Positions 1 to 7,781 of a stretch of DNA of 32,951 nucleotides are shown here, one piece after another. Position numbers and translations under genes: made by a program. The DNA lies in contig QHXI01000122.1 of NCBI GenBank assembly GCA_003222895.1, positions 1 through 32,951 of the forward strand. The letters run 5' to 3'. The DNA is from Acidobacteriota bacterium. Lineage in GTDB: Bacteria; Acidobacteriota; Blastocatellia; Pyrinomonadales; Pyrinomonadaceae. How positions within the stretch are numbered: the stretch's first letter is position 1; every line of letters starts with the position of its first letter. The notes under the pieces are model-generated. The model searched no databases. It saw only the letters and a list, made by a program, of their open reading frames with translations, and was not told the DNA's origin.

Positions 1-27
1 TAACACGGCGCTTCTTTTGTAATTCAT
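1..27 (-). CDS. Start of an unidentified leftward gene (partial)
   Basis: Only nine codons lie inside the window, beginning MNYKRSAVL on the minus strand and running off the left edge. A strong Shine-Dalgarno AAAGGAG sits five bases before the ATG, which is the main reason to believe the start. The gene has the same direction as the acyl-CoA ligase that ends at 554, but more than 500 bases separate them, so it probably has its own promoter. Nothing can be said about its product. Confidence 0.55.
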
Positions 28-553
28 AAATTCTCCTTTGTCATTATGTGAGTGGTCGTTATGAGAACCGACCGATTAACGGCGAAGACACTTCAACGCC
101 GAAAGAGTTTCAAAACCTAAAATTATTCGCGGGTGTCTTTCAGGAGAAGCGGCAAGCGGGCAAGAGAAACGTCTTGGGGGCTTTCGGCTTCTAACACCAC
201 ACGCACCGTCGGGTGTCCGCACCCAACCGGCGGTGGACTTATTGCTACAAGAGCGTGCGTACTCTATCCAGATAACTTAAGACTGTCAATCGCGTGGCTT
301 CTAAGGTACTGATCGTTTTAGAAGAGGTCCCGGCAATGCGAAAACAAAACTTTCCCTTAGCAAACTTTCAATGCCACCAATATTCCAGCCCACGGATCGT
401 TAGGTTTCGATCACTGCGAGCAACGGCTGTGCCTTTTGACGAAATCAATATTTCATAGAACTTCGGGCGCGGATTTGCGCAGCCGACCGGCTAATCGTGC
501 GAACTCACTCAGGACGATTGCGAAAAATTGTCGTCGTTGGCCGACGAGAGAAT
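28..553 (-). other. Long non-coding leader and promoter region
   Basis: No credible gene is seen here; short plus-strand open frames near 436-757 have no ribosome site and partly run antisense to the ligase. On the minus strand a promoter-like pair lies at 261-289 and nested hairpins at 204-235, so the 27-bp gene fragment to the left probably has a leader of more than 200 nt. The nested stems are CACCG (204-208) with CGGTG (231-235), enclosing GGGTG (211-215) with CACCC (220-224) around a TCCG loop. No known riboswitch consensus was recognised. Confidence 0.4.
261..289 (-). promoter_or_regulatory. Putative sigma70-type promoter for the leftward gene at 27
   Basis: On the minus strand TTGACA (289-284) is followed after 17 bases by TAGAGT (266-261), a perfect -35 and a four-of-six -10. 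It would start a transcript about 225 nt upstream of the ATG at 27. Box and spacing match only; no other support. Confidence 0.35.
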
Positions 554-2152
554 CTACTCAGCAGCAAAATAAGCTGTTGCGAGCTCTCGCTTCAGAAGCT
601 TGCCAGTCGGCCCTTTAGGAATATCGTTGACGATACGAATCGTCTTTGGGCACTTGTAATCGGCGAGCTCCGATTTGCAGTGATCGATCAATACTTCTTC
701 ATTGACTCTCATTCCATCTTTCAGTACGACGAAGGCTGCGACTTCTTCACCATATAAAGGATCGGGAACGCCAATCGTCGCGGCAGCGGCGACGGCAGGA
801 TGTTGATAGAGAACTTCATCGATCTCGCGTGGGTAAATGTTTTCACCGGCGCGAATGATCATGTCTGACTTCCGATCGACTATGAAGAAGAAACTATCCT
901 TGTCTCGATAGCCTATATCGCCCGTATGAAACCAACCGTTGCGAAATGCTTTTTCAGTTGCTTCGGAATTTTTGAAGTAACCTTTCAGAATATTTTCGCC
1001 GCGTAAGACGATCTCGCCGAGCCCGCCGTCTGGAACTTCATTGTCATCGTCGTCTACAACCTTCATTTCGTTACCAATCGGCAGACCGCACGAGCCTGCT
1101 CGCCGCCGCTCATCCGGAGGATTGAAAGTCGAGCGGCAGGTTGATTCGGACAAACCGTAACCTTCAATCACCGGGCAGTTGAAAGTCTGCTCGAACTTCT
1201 TCATTACTTCGGCCGGTACTGGCGCAGAGCCGCACATCGCAAAGCGAAGCCGATCAGTTTTCAATCCTGACGGCACTCCATCGGCATAGGTATTCAACAG
1301 CATCGACAACATCGTTGCGACCGACCCAAACGAAGTAATCTGATAATCCGAGATGATGTTCCAGAACTGCGACGCGGAAAACCTTGGACTTACGACCGTC
1401 GATCCGCCCGCATATAACGCCGACATTGTCGTGACCGAAACCGCGTTCATGTGAAAGAGCGGCATGATCGTCAGCAATCGATCGCTCGACGTGAAATTCA
1501 GCCACTCGCTAATCTGGCGCGCATTCGCGATGAGGTTTCCGTGAGTGAGTAAACAACCCTTTGGTTTTCCGGTGGTGCCTGAGGTGTAGATAATGATCGC
1601 ATCGTCATCGCGTGTAATGGTGTCAGAAACCCGCGCGTCAGCAAGGGCTTGTTCCGATTTGCCCCAGCCCAGTCGACCTGCTCGGCTGGGGAACCCGGAG
1701 TCGGGCTTCTGACACGAGAAGTCTCGCGCCGCTTTTTCTTCGTCATCAAACGTGATAATCGACTGCAGGTGTGGCAGCTGACTTCTAATCTCTTCGATTC
1801 GCTCGCGAAATTCCGGCGCTACCAGCATCGCCTTCGCTTCCGAATTATTCATGACGAATTCGATTTCGTGTTCTTTCAAAAGCGAATTCACGGGGCCGGC
1901 CAACGCTCCGAGCTTCCAACAGGCGAAGTACGCAATGATATATTCAGCGCTGTTCGGCATCAGCAGGCTAACGACATCGCCTTTGCTAATGTCATGGCTA
2001 GCGAGCATCGCCGCCGCGCGATCAACCGCGGCTTGAAATTCCGCGTAAGTAAACTGTCGCCCGCCCGCTTCAGAAAACAAGAAAGGTTTTTGCGTCGCCG
2101 CCGCGACTCTCTGTTGCAGCAAGTCGTAGATATTGCGAAATTCGCCCGTCAT
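554..2152 (-). CDS. AMP-forming acyl-CoA synthetase/ligase with an in-frame repeat insertion
   Basis: This 532-residue protein belongs to the class I adenylate-forming (ANL) family and should activate a carboxylic acid as an acyl-adenylate and transfer it to CoA. The phosphate-binding loop YTSGTTGKPKG is at residues 189-199. A GYGLSE motif follows, then the HTGD and DRKSD hinge region, and PTGK near the C-terminus with the catalytic lysine at about 518. These point to a medium/long-chain or aryl acyl-CoA ligase; the substrate cannot be read from sequence. Residues 146-177, just before the P-loop, are encoded by a 94-bp palindromic repeat (1621-1714) and look foreign to the family. The start has no clear ribosome site. 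The gene is divergent from the aldehyde dehydrogenase, sharing 165 bases of upstream DNA. Confidence 0.9.
   Translation of the reverse strand: MTGEFRNIYDLLQQRVAAATQKPFLFSEAGGRQFTYAEFQAAVDRAAAMLASHDISKGDVVSLLMPNSAEYIIAYFACWKLGALAGPVNSLLKEHEIEFVMNNSEAKAMLVAPEFRERIEEIRSQLPHLQSIITFDDEEKAARDFSCQKPDSGFPSRAGRLGWGKSEQALADARVSDTITRDDDAIIIYTSGTTGKPKGCLLTHGNLIANARQISEWLNFTSSDRLLTIMPLFHMNAVSVTTMSALYAGGSTVVSPRFSASQFWNIISDYQITSFGSVATMLSMLLNTYADGVPSGLKTDRLRFAMCGSAPVPAEVMKKFEQTFNCPVIEGYGLSESTCRSTFNPPDERRRAGSCGLPIGNEMKVVDDDDNEVPDGGLGEIVLRGENILKGYFKNSEATEKAFRNGWFHTGDIGYRDKDSFFFIVDRKSDMIIRAGENIYPREIDEVLYQHPAVAAAATIGVPDPLYGEEVAAFVVLKDGMRVNEEVLIDHCKSELADYKCPKTIRIVNDIPKGPTGKLLKRELATAYFAAE
1621..1714. repeat. 94-bp structured inverted-repeat cassette inside the ligase gene
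   Basis: The ends are TGTCAGAA (1621-1628) followed by ACCCG, and CGGGCTTCTGACA (1702-1714), an imperfect terminal inverted repeat. Inside is a further stem, CCCCAGCC (1662-1669) with GGCTGGGG (1684-1691). The same TGTCAGAACC type of end occurs in the cassette at 9911-9991, so this is a dispersed family. Here it is translated through without a stop. Confidence 0.7.
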
Positions 2153-2317
2153 TGGTTCGCAGTATAGTAATTTCTAGCGTCGATGATCCAAAGCGCGGTC
2201 GTCGGTCAGCATTCGGCCACAGGAATGCGCACGGTGTCCGGCCCGAATGAACACTGATCCCGCCGCAGGGTTCGTGATATAGTCAACCCTTTGAAAACCT
2301 GAACGAATCAGCGAAAT

Positions 2318-3796
2318 ATGGACACCTATAAGAATTTCATCGGCGGCAAATGGGTTGAGTCGACATCCTCGAAGACCGTCAACAATATCAATCCCGCAAA
2401 TATCGAAAACGTCATTGGAACGAATCGACAAGCCACGCGTGAAGAGGCGCGCGCCGCGGTCGAAGCAGCGGCCGAAGCCTTTCACGATTGGCGACGCACG
2501 CCTGCGCCCGCGCGTGGAAAGATCGTCGCCAAGGCTGCGCGTTTGATGGAAGCCGCGAAGGAAGAGCTGGCTACGATCCTGACGCATGAAGAAGGCAAAA
2601 CAATTTCGGAATCACGGGGTGAGCTGCAACGCTCGATCAACGTGGCTGAGTTCTGCGCCGGCGAATCGCGTCGCATGAATGGCGAAACGATTTTCTCCGA
2701 GCTGCCTTCGAATTTTGTTTACACGATCAAGCAGCCGCTCGGCGTTGTCGCGTGTGTCACCCCCTGGAATTTTCCGGTCGCGATTCCGACATGGAAGATT
2801 GCGCCGGCTCTGGTCGCGGGCAACACGGTTGTTTTCAAACCGGCGACGATTACTCCCGCGACTGCGGTTCGGATCATGCAGATATTTGAAGAGGCCGGTA
2901 TTCCGCCGGGCGTGCTCAACTTGATCCTCGGTTCAGGCTCTGACGCGGGCGACGAGATCGTCAATCATCCGGCGGTCAAAGCCGTCTCGTTCACGGGATC
3001 GAATCCGGTCGGCATTCGTCTGTACGAACAAGTATCGCGACGCGGCGGTAAGTGCCAGTGCGAAATGGGCGGGAAGAACCCGGTGGTGATCCTTGAAGAT
3101 GCTGATATGGACCTCGCGGTTGAGAACACGGCGCAAGGCGCATTCGGATCGTCTGGTCAACGCTGCACCGCTACGAGCCGCGCGGTGGTCGTCGATAAGA
3201 TCGCCGACGAGTTCGTCGCACGCGTCTCTAAGCGGGCGCAGTCGATGCGCATCGGCGATGGCATGGATCCGCAAACTGAAATGGGACCGAGCGTCGACGA
3301 AAGCCAATTCAAAACGGTGCTCGAATATCTCAACATTGGCCGCGAGGACGGCGCGACGCTTGTCTGCGGCGGGGAACGTGCAACCGGTAACGGCCTCGAC
3401 AAAGGTTTCTTCGTCAAGCCGACCGTTTTCGATCACGTGACGCCGGACATGCGCATCGCGCGCGAAGAAATCTTTGGACCAGTGTTGTCGGTGATGCGAG
3501 TAAAGGATTTCGAAGAAGCGATGCACGTCGCGAACGACACTGAATTTGGTTTGTCGTCCTCGATCTTCACCAACGACGCCGCGCGCATCTTTCGCTTTGT
3601 CGATGAAATCGAAACCGGCATGACGCACGTCAACTCGCCGACCACCGGTGGCGAGGCTCACATCCCTTTCGGCGGCATCAAAGGCACAGGCATCGGCGAT
3701 CGCGAACAGGGATCGACTGCGCTCGATTTCTACACCGAATTAAAAGTGGTGTACATTGATTACACCGGACGAAAGCGCGAAGGTAATCTTTATTAG
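2318..3796 (+). CDS. NAD(P)+-dependent aldehyde dehydrogenase (semialdehyde dehydrogenase-like)
   Basis: The 492-residue protein is a full-length aldehyde dehydrogenase that oxidises an aldehyde to its acid. The expected active-site residues are present: Asn151 in the TPWNFP motif, Lys174 in VVFKPA, Glu249 in EMGGKNP and the nucleophile Cys283 in SGQRCTA. The EEIFGPV motif follows further on. Overall wording resembles 2-oxoglutarate semialdehyde (2,5-dioxovalerate) and related dehydrogenases, but substrate assignment is only a guess. It is divergent from the acyl-CoA ligase. A role in oxidising semialdehydes made from beta-alanine is conceivable given the pyrimidine genes downstream, but several kilobases separate them. 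Confidence 0.92.
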   Translation: MDTYKNFIGGKWVESTSSKTVNNINPANIENVIGTNRQATREEARAAVEAAAEAFHDWRRTPAPARGKIVAKAARLMEAAKEELATILTHEEGKTISESRGELQRSINVAEFCAGESRRMNGETIFSELPSNFVYTIKQPLGVVACVTPWNFPVAIPTWKIAPALVAGNTVVFKPATITPATAVRIMQIFEEAGIPPGVLNLILGSGSDAGDEIVNHPAVKAVSFTGSNPVGIRLYEQVSRRGGKCQCEMGGKNPVVILEDADMDLAVENTAQGAFGSSGQRCTATSRAVVVDKIADEFVARVSKRAQSMRIGDGMDPQTEMGPSVDESQFKTVLEYLNIGREDGATLVCGGERATGNGLDKGFFVKPTVFDHVTPDMRIAREEIFGPVLSVMRVKDFEEAMHVANDTEFGLSSSIFTNDAARIFRFVDEIETGMTHVNSPTTGGEAHIPFGGIKGTGIGDREQGSTALDFYTELKVVYIDYTGRKREGNLY

Positions 3797-3890
3797 GTCA
3801 AAAAGGTACGCCCGCGATGAGTTCAAGCCAATTACAGCGCCGTATGCTAATGATATTCAACCTTCTATCAAATAGAGAAAGGAGAATCAG

Positions 3891-4010
3891 ATGCGAACGC
3901 TGAAATACACGGGGTCTCACCAGAAGCGAAGATCACCGGCCCTCGAAGTTTTAATATTGATATTTTCTCAAACGAAGACCACTGAAACTCTTTGCGCCTT
4001 GACGGCGTAA
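3891..4010 (+). CDS. Possible 39-residue small protein or gene remnant
   Basis: The short frame begins [14 protein letters not shown] and is preceded by an excellent Shine-Dalgarno, GAAAGGAG, seven bases from the ATG. It has no recognised family and its end (TAA at 4008) lies 56 bases before the S9 peptidase start. It may be a leader peptide, or the surviving start of a gene whose body was lost. The ribosome site is the only evidence. Confidence 0.3.
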   Translation: MRTLKYTGSHQKRRSPALEVLILIFSQTKTTETLCALTA

Positions 4011-4066
4011 ATACGTCGTGGTCTGTCGAACTACTCCACCCTATTCTTGAAAGAGGTTTTTGCAAT

Positions 4067-4411
4067 ATGAAATCCAGATTTACACTTGTTCGTCTCGAAC
4101 TCCAATTTGTCGTAGCGATTGCCGCGGTCGTTCTGTTCGCGGCGCCAATCTTCGCGCAGCCGAAAGGCCTGCCGCCAATCATCGATCGCGAATTGTTCTT
4201 TGGCGATCCGGAAATTTCCCGCGCGCAGATTTCGCCCGACGGAAAATTCATCGCGTTCGTTAAGCCCTTCAAAGGCACGCGTAACGTTTGGGTCAAGCGC
4301 GCGGTCTGTTCGTGCAGGACAAAGCCGGCGACGAAAACTATCTCGTCTACGCAGTCGATCCAAATGCGAGTCCTGCAAGCGGCCAGGACGTTCCCGCTGC
4401 GCGCAACCTGA
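4067..4411 (+). pseudogene. 5' fragment of the secreted S9 peptidase (signal peptide and first propeller strands)
   Basis: The frame opens at an ATG preceded by AAAGAGG and encodes a clear signal peptide ([14 protein letters not shown], then a hydrophobic stretch ending AAPIFAQ). It continues with the start of an S9 beta-propeller: a [26 protein letters not shown] pattern and GTRNVWVK. After about codon 76 the homology switches to another frame and this one reads nonsense until the stop at 4411. It is therefore the detached 5' end of the gene that continues in the frame ending at 6681. Confidence 0.75.
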
Positions 4412-6681
4412 CAGATGCGAAAGGCGTGCGCGCCGAAATCTATGCGGTGCCGCGCAATGATCCAGACGCGATCTATGTTGGCCTGAACGATCGCGACAAA
4501 TCCTGGCACGATCTCTACAAGGTAAAAATCTCAACTGGCGAGCGCACGCTCGTGCGTCAGAACACTGAGCGCATTGTCGGCTGGACTTTCGATCTCAAAG
4601 ATCAATTGCGGCTGGCGACGCGCGTGGCCGACAACGGCGACACTGAGGTTCTGCGCGTCGACGATAAAGGCTTCACGAAAGTCTATTCGTGCAACGTCTT
4701 CGAGGCATGCGGCCCCGTCCGCTATCACAAAGACGGGCAGCGTGTTTACTTCGAAACGAACAAAGGCGCAGGAAACGATCTGGTAAAGCTCGAGCTTTTC
4801 GATCCTTCCTCGGGCAAGGAAGAATTTGTTGAATCCGATCCATTGAAGCGCGTTGACCTCGGTAACGTTTCGTTCTCAGAAGTCACCGACGATATCGTAG
4901 CCACGTCTTACGAAGACGAACGCTCCCGGGTTTACTTCAAAGACAAATCCTATGAAGCCGATTACAACACGCTCAAAAAGCAGTTCCCGAAAATGGACAT
5001 CGATTTTGCCTCCGGCACAAAGGACGAGCGCCTTTGGTTAATCGACGTCGGCAGCGATACGGAACCCGATCAAACCTATCTGTTCGATCGCGGAACCAAG
5101 AAGCTCACGCTGCAATATCGCATTCGCGAAAAACTTAATCGCGATTATCTCGCCGAGGTGAAGCCGATTAAATACAAGTCTTCGGACGGTCTGGAAATTC
5201 CTGCGTACCTGACTTTGCCGAAAGGCGTTGAGGCGAAGAATCTTCCGCTGGTTGCGTTCCCGCACGGCGGTCCGTGGGCGCGTGATGACTGGGGCTATGA
5301 TTCATTCGCGCAGTTCTGGGCCAATCGCGGTTATGCCGTGCTGCAACCAAACTTCCGCGGCTCGACCGGTTACGGCAAGAAATTTATCGACGCCGGTAAT
5401 AAGCAATGGGGAGACAAGATGCAGGACGACATTACCTGGGGCGTGAAGTATCTGGTCGCGCAAGGTATCGCCGATCCGAAGCGCGTCGGCATCATGGGTG
5501 GATCGTACGGCGGTTACGCGACGCTCGCCGGGGTGACGTTCACGCCTGATTTGTACGCAGCGGCGGTTGATTATGTTGGGCCATCAAATCTCAACACGCT
5601 GCTGGAAACGATTCCGCCGTACTGGGAAGCAGGTCGCGAACTTTTCTATCAACGCATGGGTGATCCGCGCACGCCGGAAGGCAAGGCGCAACTCGATCGG
5701 CAATCGCCGCTGAATTCGGCGACTAAGATCAAGACGCCTTTGCTTGTGGTGCAGGGCGCAAACGATCCGCGTGTGAATAAACGCGAAGCGGATCAGATCG
5801 TCATCGCATTGCGCGATCGAGGTTTCCCGGTTGAGTACATCGTGGCTCCGGACGAAGGCCACGGCTTTCATCGTCCAGTGAATAATATGGCGATGTTTTC
5901 GCAGGCGGAAAAATTCTTTGCGAAGTATCTCAACGGAAGATTTCAAGACAGCACGACGCCGGAAGTGGCCGCGCGCTTGAAAGAAATCACGGTTGACGTG
6001 AAGGGCGTGACGATACCGAAGAAGGTTGAAGCAGCGGCGGGTGCGCCGAAGCCTGCGGTTGATCTCAACGCGGGAACTTATAAGTACAAAGCGACAATCG
6101 TTGCCGGCCCGCAAACAATTCCGCTGACCACGACGACAGAGATCAAGGAAGACGGCGGGTCGTGGGTTGCGACTGAAACCGCCGACACGCCTTTTGGAAA
6201 GATCGTCGACATCTCAACGATCGAGAAAGGCAGCCTCGCGCTTAAGCATCGTTCGATCAGTCAGGGCGATGTGATGATTGAACTCGACTTCAAAGACAAT
6301 AAAGCGAGTGGAACGATGACGCAGAACGGCCAGTCTAAACCGATCATGGTTGACGTCGGCGGAATTATTTTCGCGGACGGCGGCGGCGCGTTCGATGTGG
6401 TTGGGCGTTTGCCCTTGACTGCGGACTACAGCACAACCTTCCGCAACTTTGATGTGCAGAAGCAGAAGCCGCAGCTCAAAACTTTGAAAGTCATCGGCTC
6501 CGAAAGTATCACCGTTCCCGCCGGCACCTTTGACACTTACAAAGTTGAATTGGTCGCGGCCGACAATGACGCTGACAGACAGACCGTCTGGATCGCGAAG
6601 GACTCACACAAGGTCGTAAAGATCAGCGCGAGGCTGCCGAGTCTGGGCGGCGCGTTGTTGACGAGCGAGTTGCAGCAATAA
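4288..6681 (+). CDS. S9 family (prolyl oligopeptidase/dipeptidyl aminopeptidase-like) body with C-terminal DUF3108-like domain; frame-shifted from its 5' end
   Basis: This frame carries the rest of a secreted serine peptidase: propeller segments, then an alpha/beta hydrolase domain. That domain has the HGGPW oxyanion region, catalytic Ser in GGSYGGY (codon 5503-5505), Asp in the GANDPRV motif and His in DEGHGF. After the peptidase (about 5980) comes an extra domain of roughly 200 residues ending in an [16 protein letters not shown] pattern. It resembles DUF3108-type domains and is an unusual fusion. The frame opens only at a TTG with no ribosome site and its first internal Met is some 700 bases on, so it cannot start here naturally. 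The signal peptide and first strands are in another frame (4067-4411). Comparison with the family suggests a few dozen residues are missing at about 4290-4310. Confidence 0.85.
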   Translation: MGQARGLFVQDKAGDENYLVYAVDPNASPASGQDVPAARNLTDAKGVRAEIYAVPRNDPDAIYVGLNDRDKSWHDLYKVKISTGERTLVRQNTERIVGWTFDLKDQLRLATRVADNGDTEVLRVDDKGFTKVYSCNVFEACGPVRYHKDGQRVYFETNKGAGNDLVKLELFDPSSGKEEFVESDPLKRVDLGNVSFSEVTDDIVATSYEDERSRVYFKDKSYEADYNTLKKQFPKMDIDFASGTKDERLWLIDVGSDTEPDQTYLFDRGTKKLTLQYRIREKLNRDYLAEVKPIKYKSSDGLEIPAYLTLPKGVEAKNLPLVAFPHGGPWARDDWGYDSFAQFWANRGYAVLQPNFRGSTGYGKKFIDAGNKQWGDKMQDDITWGVKYLVAQGIADPKRVGIMGGSYGGYATLAGVTFTPDLYAAAVDYVGPSNLNTLLETIPPYWEAGRELFYQRMGDPRTPEGKAQLDRQSPLNSATKIKTPLLVVQGANDPRVNKREADQIVIALRDRGFPVEYIVAPDEGHGFHRPVNNMAMFSQAEKFFAKYLNGRFQDSTTPEVAARLKEITVDVKGVTIPKKVEAAAGAPKPAVDLNAGTYKYKATIVAGPQTIPLTTTTEIKEDGGSWVATETADTPFGKIVDISTIEKGSLALKHRSISQGDVMIELDFKDNKASGTMTQNGQSKPIMVDVGGIIFADGGGAFDVVGRLPLTADYSTTFRNFDVQKQKPQLKTLKVIGSESITVPAGTFDTYKVELVAADNDADRQTVWIAKDSHKVVKISARLPSLGGALLTSELQQ

Positions 6682-6716
6682 AGACTAAAGGCTTTCGGCG
6701 CTTTGCCAATTTATTT

Positions 6717-6752
6717 CAACCGAGGTCCCCAGGATCTCGGTTGATTTATTTT
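6717..6752 (+). terminator. Rho-independent terminator after the S9 peptidase
   Basis: CAACCGAG (6717-6724) pairs perfectly with CTCGGTTG (6736-6743) and is followed by ATTTATTTT. It lies 36 bases after the stop codon. The right arm and tail (GGTTGATTTATT) also match the transposase-associated repeats at 7547-7558 and 7741-7752, so the terminator may derive from an old repeat copy. Confidence 0.65.
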
Positions 6753-6785
6753 GGAAGTAGCCATATAAGACACCTCGTTTCTGCG
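6727..6785. repeat. Diverged half-copy of the transposase-associated palindromic repeat
   Basis: The order GGTTGATTTATT, GTAG, ATATAAGACACCTCG here parallels GGTTGATTTATT, GTAG, CTATAAACATTTCG in the copy at 7547-7584. Similarity is partial and judged by eye. Confidence 0.4.
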
Positions 6786-6844
6786 TAGCGCGTTTACGGA
6801 TCTGCCGCCTGATGTGCGGAAAGGCTAAGCTGATTTCGCTCCGC

Positions 6845-6912
6845 CAGAAGCGACATGTTTATAGCAGAGGATTCCTGGTTTTATTTGGAGTTCCGTAGGG
6901 GCGTGACGTGAA
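6845..6912. repeat. Palindromic repeat half-copy directly before the transposase
   Basis: It contains GAAGCGACATGTTTATAGC and, 35 bases on, GAGTTCCGTAGGGGCGTGACGTGA. This parallels the left half of the copy at 7436-7510 (GCGCAATGTTTATGGC then GAGCTCCGTAGGAGCGTAATGTGA). The repeat runs to within a few bases of the transposase ATG. Confidence 0.6.
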
Positions 6913-6915
6913 CTC

Positions 6916-7377
6916 ATGGCCAACACCTTCTCACAAATCTATATTCAAACTGTCTTCGCTGTGAACAACCGCCAATCACTTATTGCGCCCGAATTCAAAG
7001 AAGAACTCTTCAAATACATTACAGGGATCGTCAGAAACCAAAAGCAGAAACTGATCGCCATCAATGGAATGCCTGACCACATCCACATCCTGATTGGACT
7101 GAGGCCAGCCATAGCGCTTGCTGATCTTGTTCAGGAAATCAAGGCTGATTCAACGAATTTCATCGATAAGAAGCAATTGGTCCACGGGCGATTCAGTTGG
7201 CAGGAAGGATACGGCGCGTTTTCGTACGGACATTCACAACTGAATACAATCATCCGATATATTCAGAATCAAGAGAGGCATCATCAGAAACGCTCATTCA
7301 AAGATGAATATCTAACCCTCCTGCGCAAGTTCGACATCGCATTCGACGATAAGTACGTGTTCAAATTTATCGGATAA
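6916..7377 (+). CDS. tnpA: IS200/IS605-family Y1 transposase (REP-associated-type)
   Basis: The 153-residue protein is a single-domain HUH endonuclease that would cut and rejoin single-stranded DNA at hairpin-bearing ends. The HUH motif is MPDHIHILIG, with His55 and His57. The likely nucleophile is Tyr115 in the RYIQNQERHH helix, and the QEGYGAFSY motif is also present. Length is normal for the family and the frame is intact, so the enzyme could be active. It has no accessory tnpB gene. Palindromic repeats of one family lie on both sides (6727-6912 and 7436-7781), and another copy is at 15668-15803, consistent with repeats it mobilises. The family is recognised from motifs; the link to these repeats is inferred from position. 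Confidence 0.9.
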   Translation: MANTFSQIYIQTVFAVNNRQSLIAPEFKEELFKYITGIVRNQKQKLIAINGMPDHIHILIGLRPAIALADLVQEIKADSTNFIDKKQLVHGRFSWQEGYGAFSYGHSQLNTIIRYIQNQERHHQKRSFKDEYLTLLRKFDIAFDDKYVFKFIG

Positions 7378-7435
7378 GATTGTTCACAGAATATGGTCGA
7401 ATGATTGGAGAGATGTGTCTGAGTTTGGCGTGATA

Positions 7436-7600
7436 GAGCCCCGTCAGGGGCGCAATGTTTATGGCAACCGATTGCTTTTTTTATTTCGAGCTCCGTAGGA
7501 GCGTAATGTGAGATCGATCATTTACATTGCGCTCCTAAAGGAGCTTGGTTGATTTATTCCGGTCGTAGTTCTATAAACATTTCGCTCCTAGCGGAGCGAA
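7436..7600. repeat. Nested palindromic repeat, complete copy A
   Basis: The outer arms are GCGCAATGTTTATGG (7451-7464) and CTATAAACATTTCGCTCC (7571-7588). The inner arms are GAGCTCCGTAGGAGCG and CGCTCCTAAAGGAGC, around TGAGATCGATCATTTA. The ends carry their own small hairpins (CCCCGTCAGGGG; CGCTCCTAGCGGAGCG). The element is non-coding. Confidence 0.75.
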
Positions 7601-7640
7601 AGCAAAACAGGAATTCTCAAGCCACGCGGCGCGCCGTTAG

Positions 7641-7781
7641 ACGCGCAATGTTTATAGACCCTGCCTGCTGCCCAATTCCACAAGCTCCTTTAGGAGCGCG
7701 ATGTGAGATCGATCATTTACCTGCGCTCCTAAAGGAGCTTGGTTGATTTATTTCTAGCAGGGTTCTATAAACATTTCGCTC
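7641..7781. repeat. Nested palindromic repeat, copy B, cut at its right end
   Basis: This copy has the arms CGCAATGTTTATAG (7645-7657) and CTATAAACATTTCGCTCC (7765-7781). Its inner 61 bases (7692-7752) are nearly identical to 7497-7558 of copy A, 195 bases away. The final hairpin present in copy A is missing: after CGCTCC the sequence switches at 7782 to TIR-domain codons. Confidence 0.75.

Noticed and set aside
436-757. Two short plus-strand frames near the ligase 3' end
   Set aside because: No ribosome site, odd composition, and the second runs antisense into the ligase.
1649-2167. 172-codon plus-strand frame
   Set aside because: Antisense to the acyl-CoA ligase and partly made of the repeat cassette; no recognisable domain.
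2933-3661. 242-codon open frame on the minus strand
   Set aside because: Antisense to the aldehyde dehydrogenase catalytic region; His/Arg/Asp-rich shadow without ribosome site or motif.
3869-4534. Overlapping minus-strand frames of 213 and 167 codons
   Set aside because: Antisense to the S9 signal peptide and propeller region; the plus strand carries the recognisable homology in two frames.
7549-7746. 65-codon frame downstream of the transposase
   Set aside because: It lies wholly inside the non-coding palindromic repeats.
7436-7781. Possible CRISPR array
   Set aside because: The repeats are long nested palindromes with related, not unique, intervening DNA, only two units, and no cas genes.
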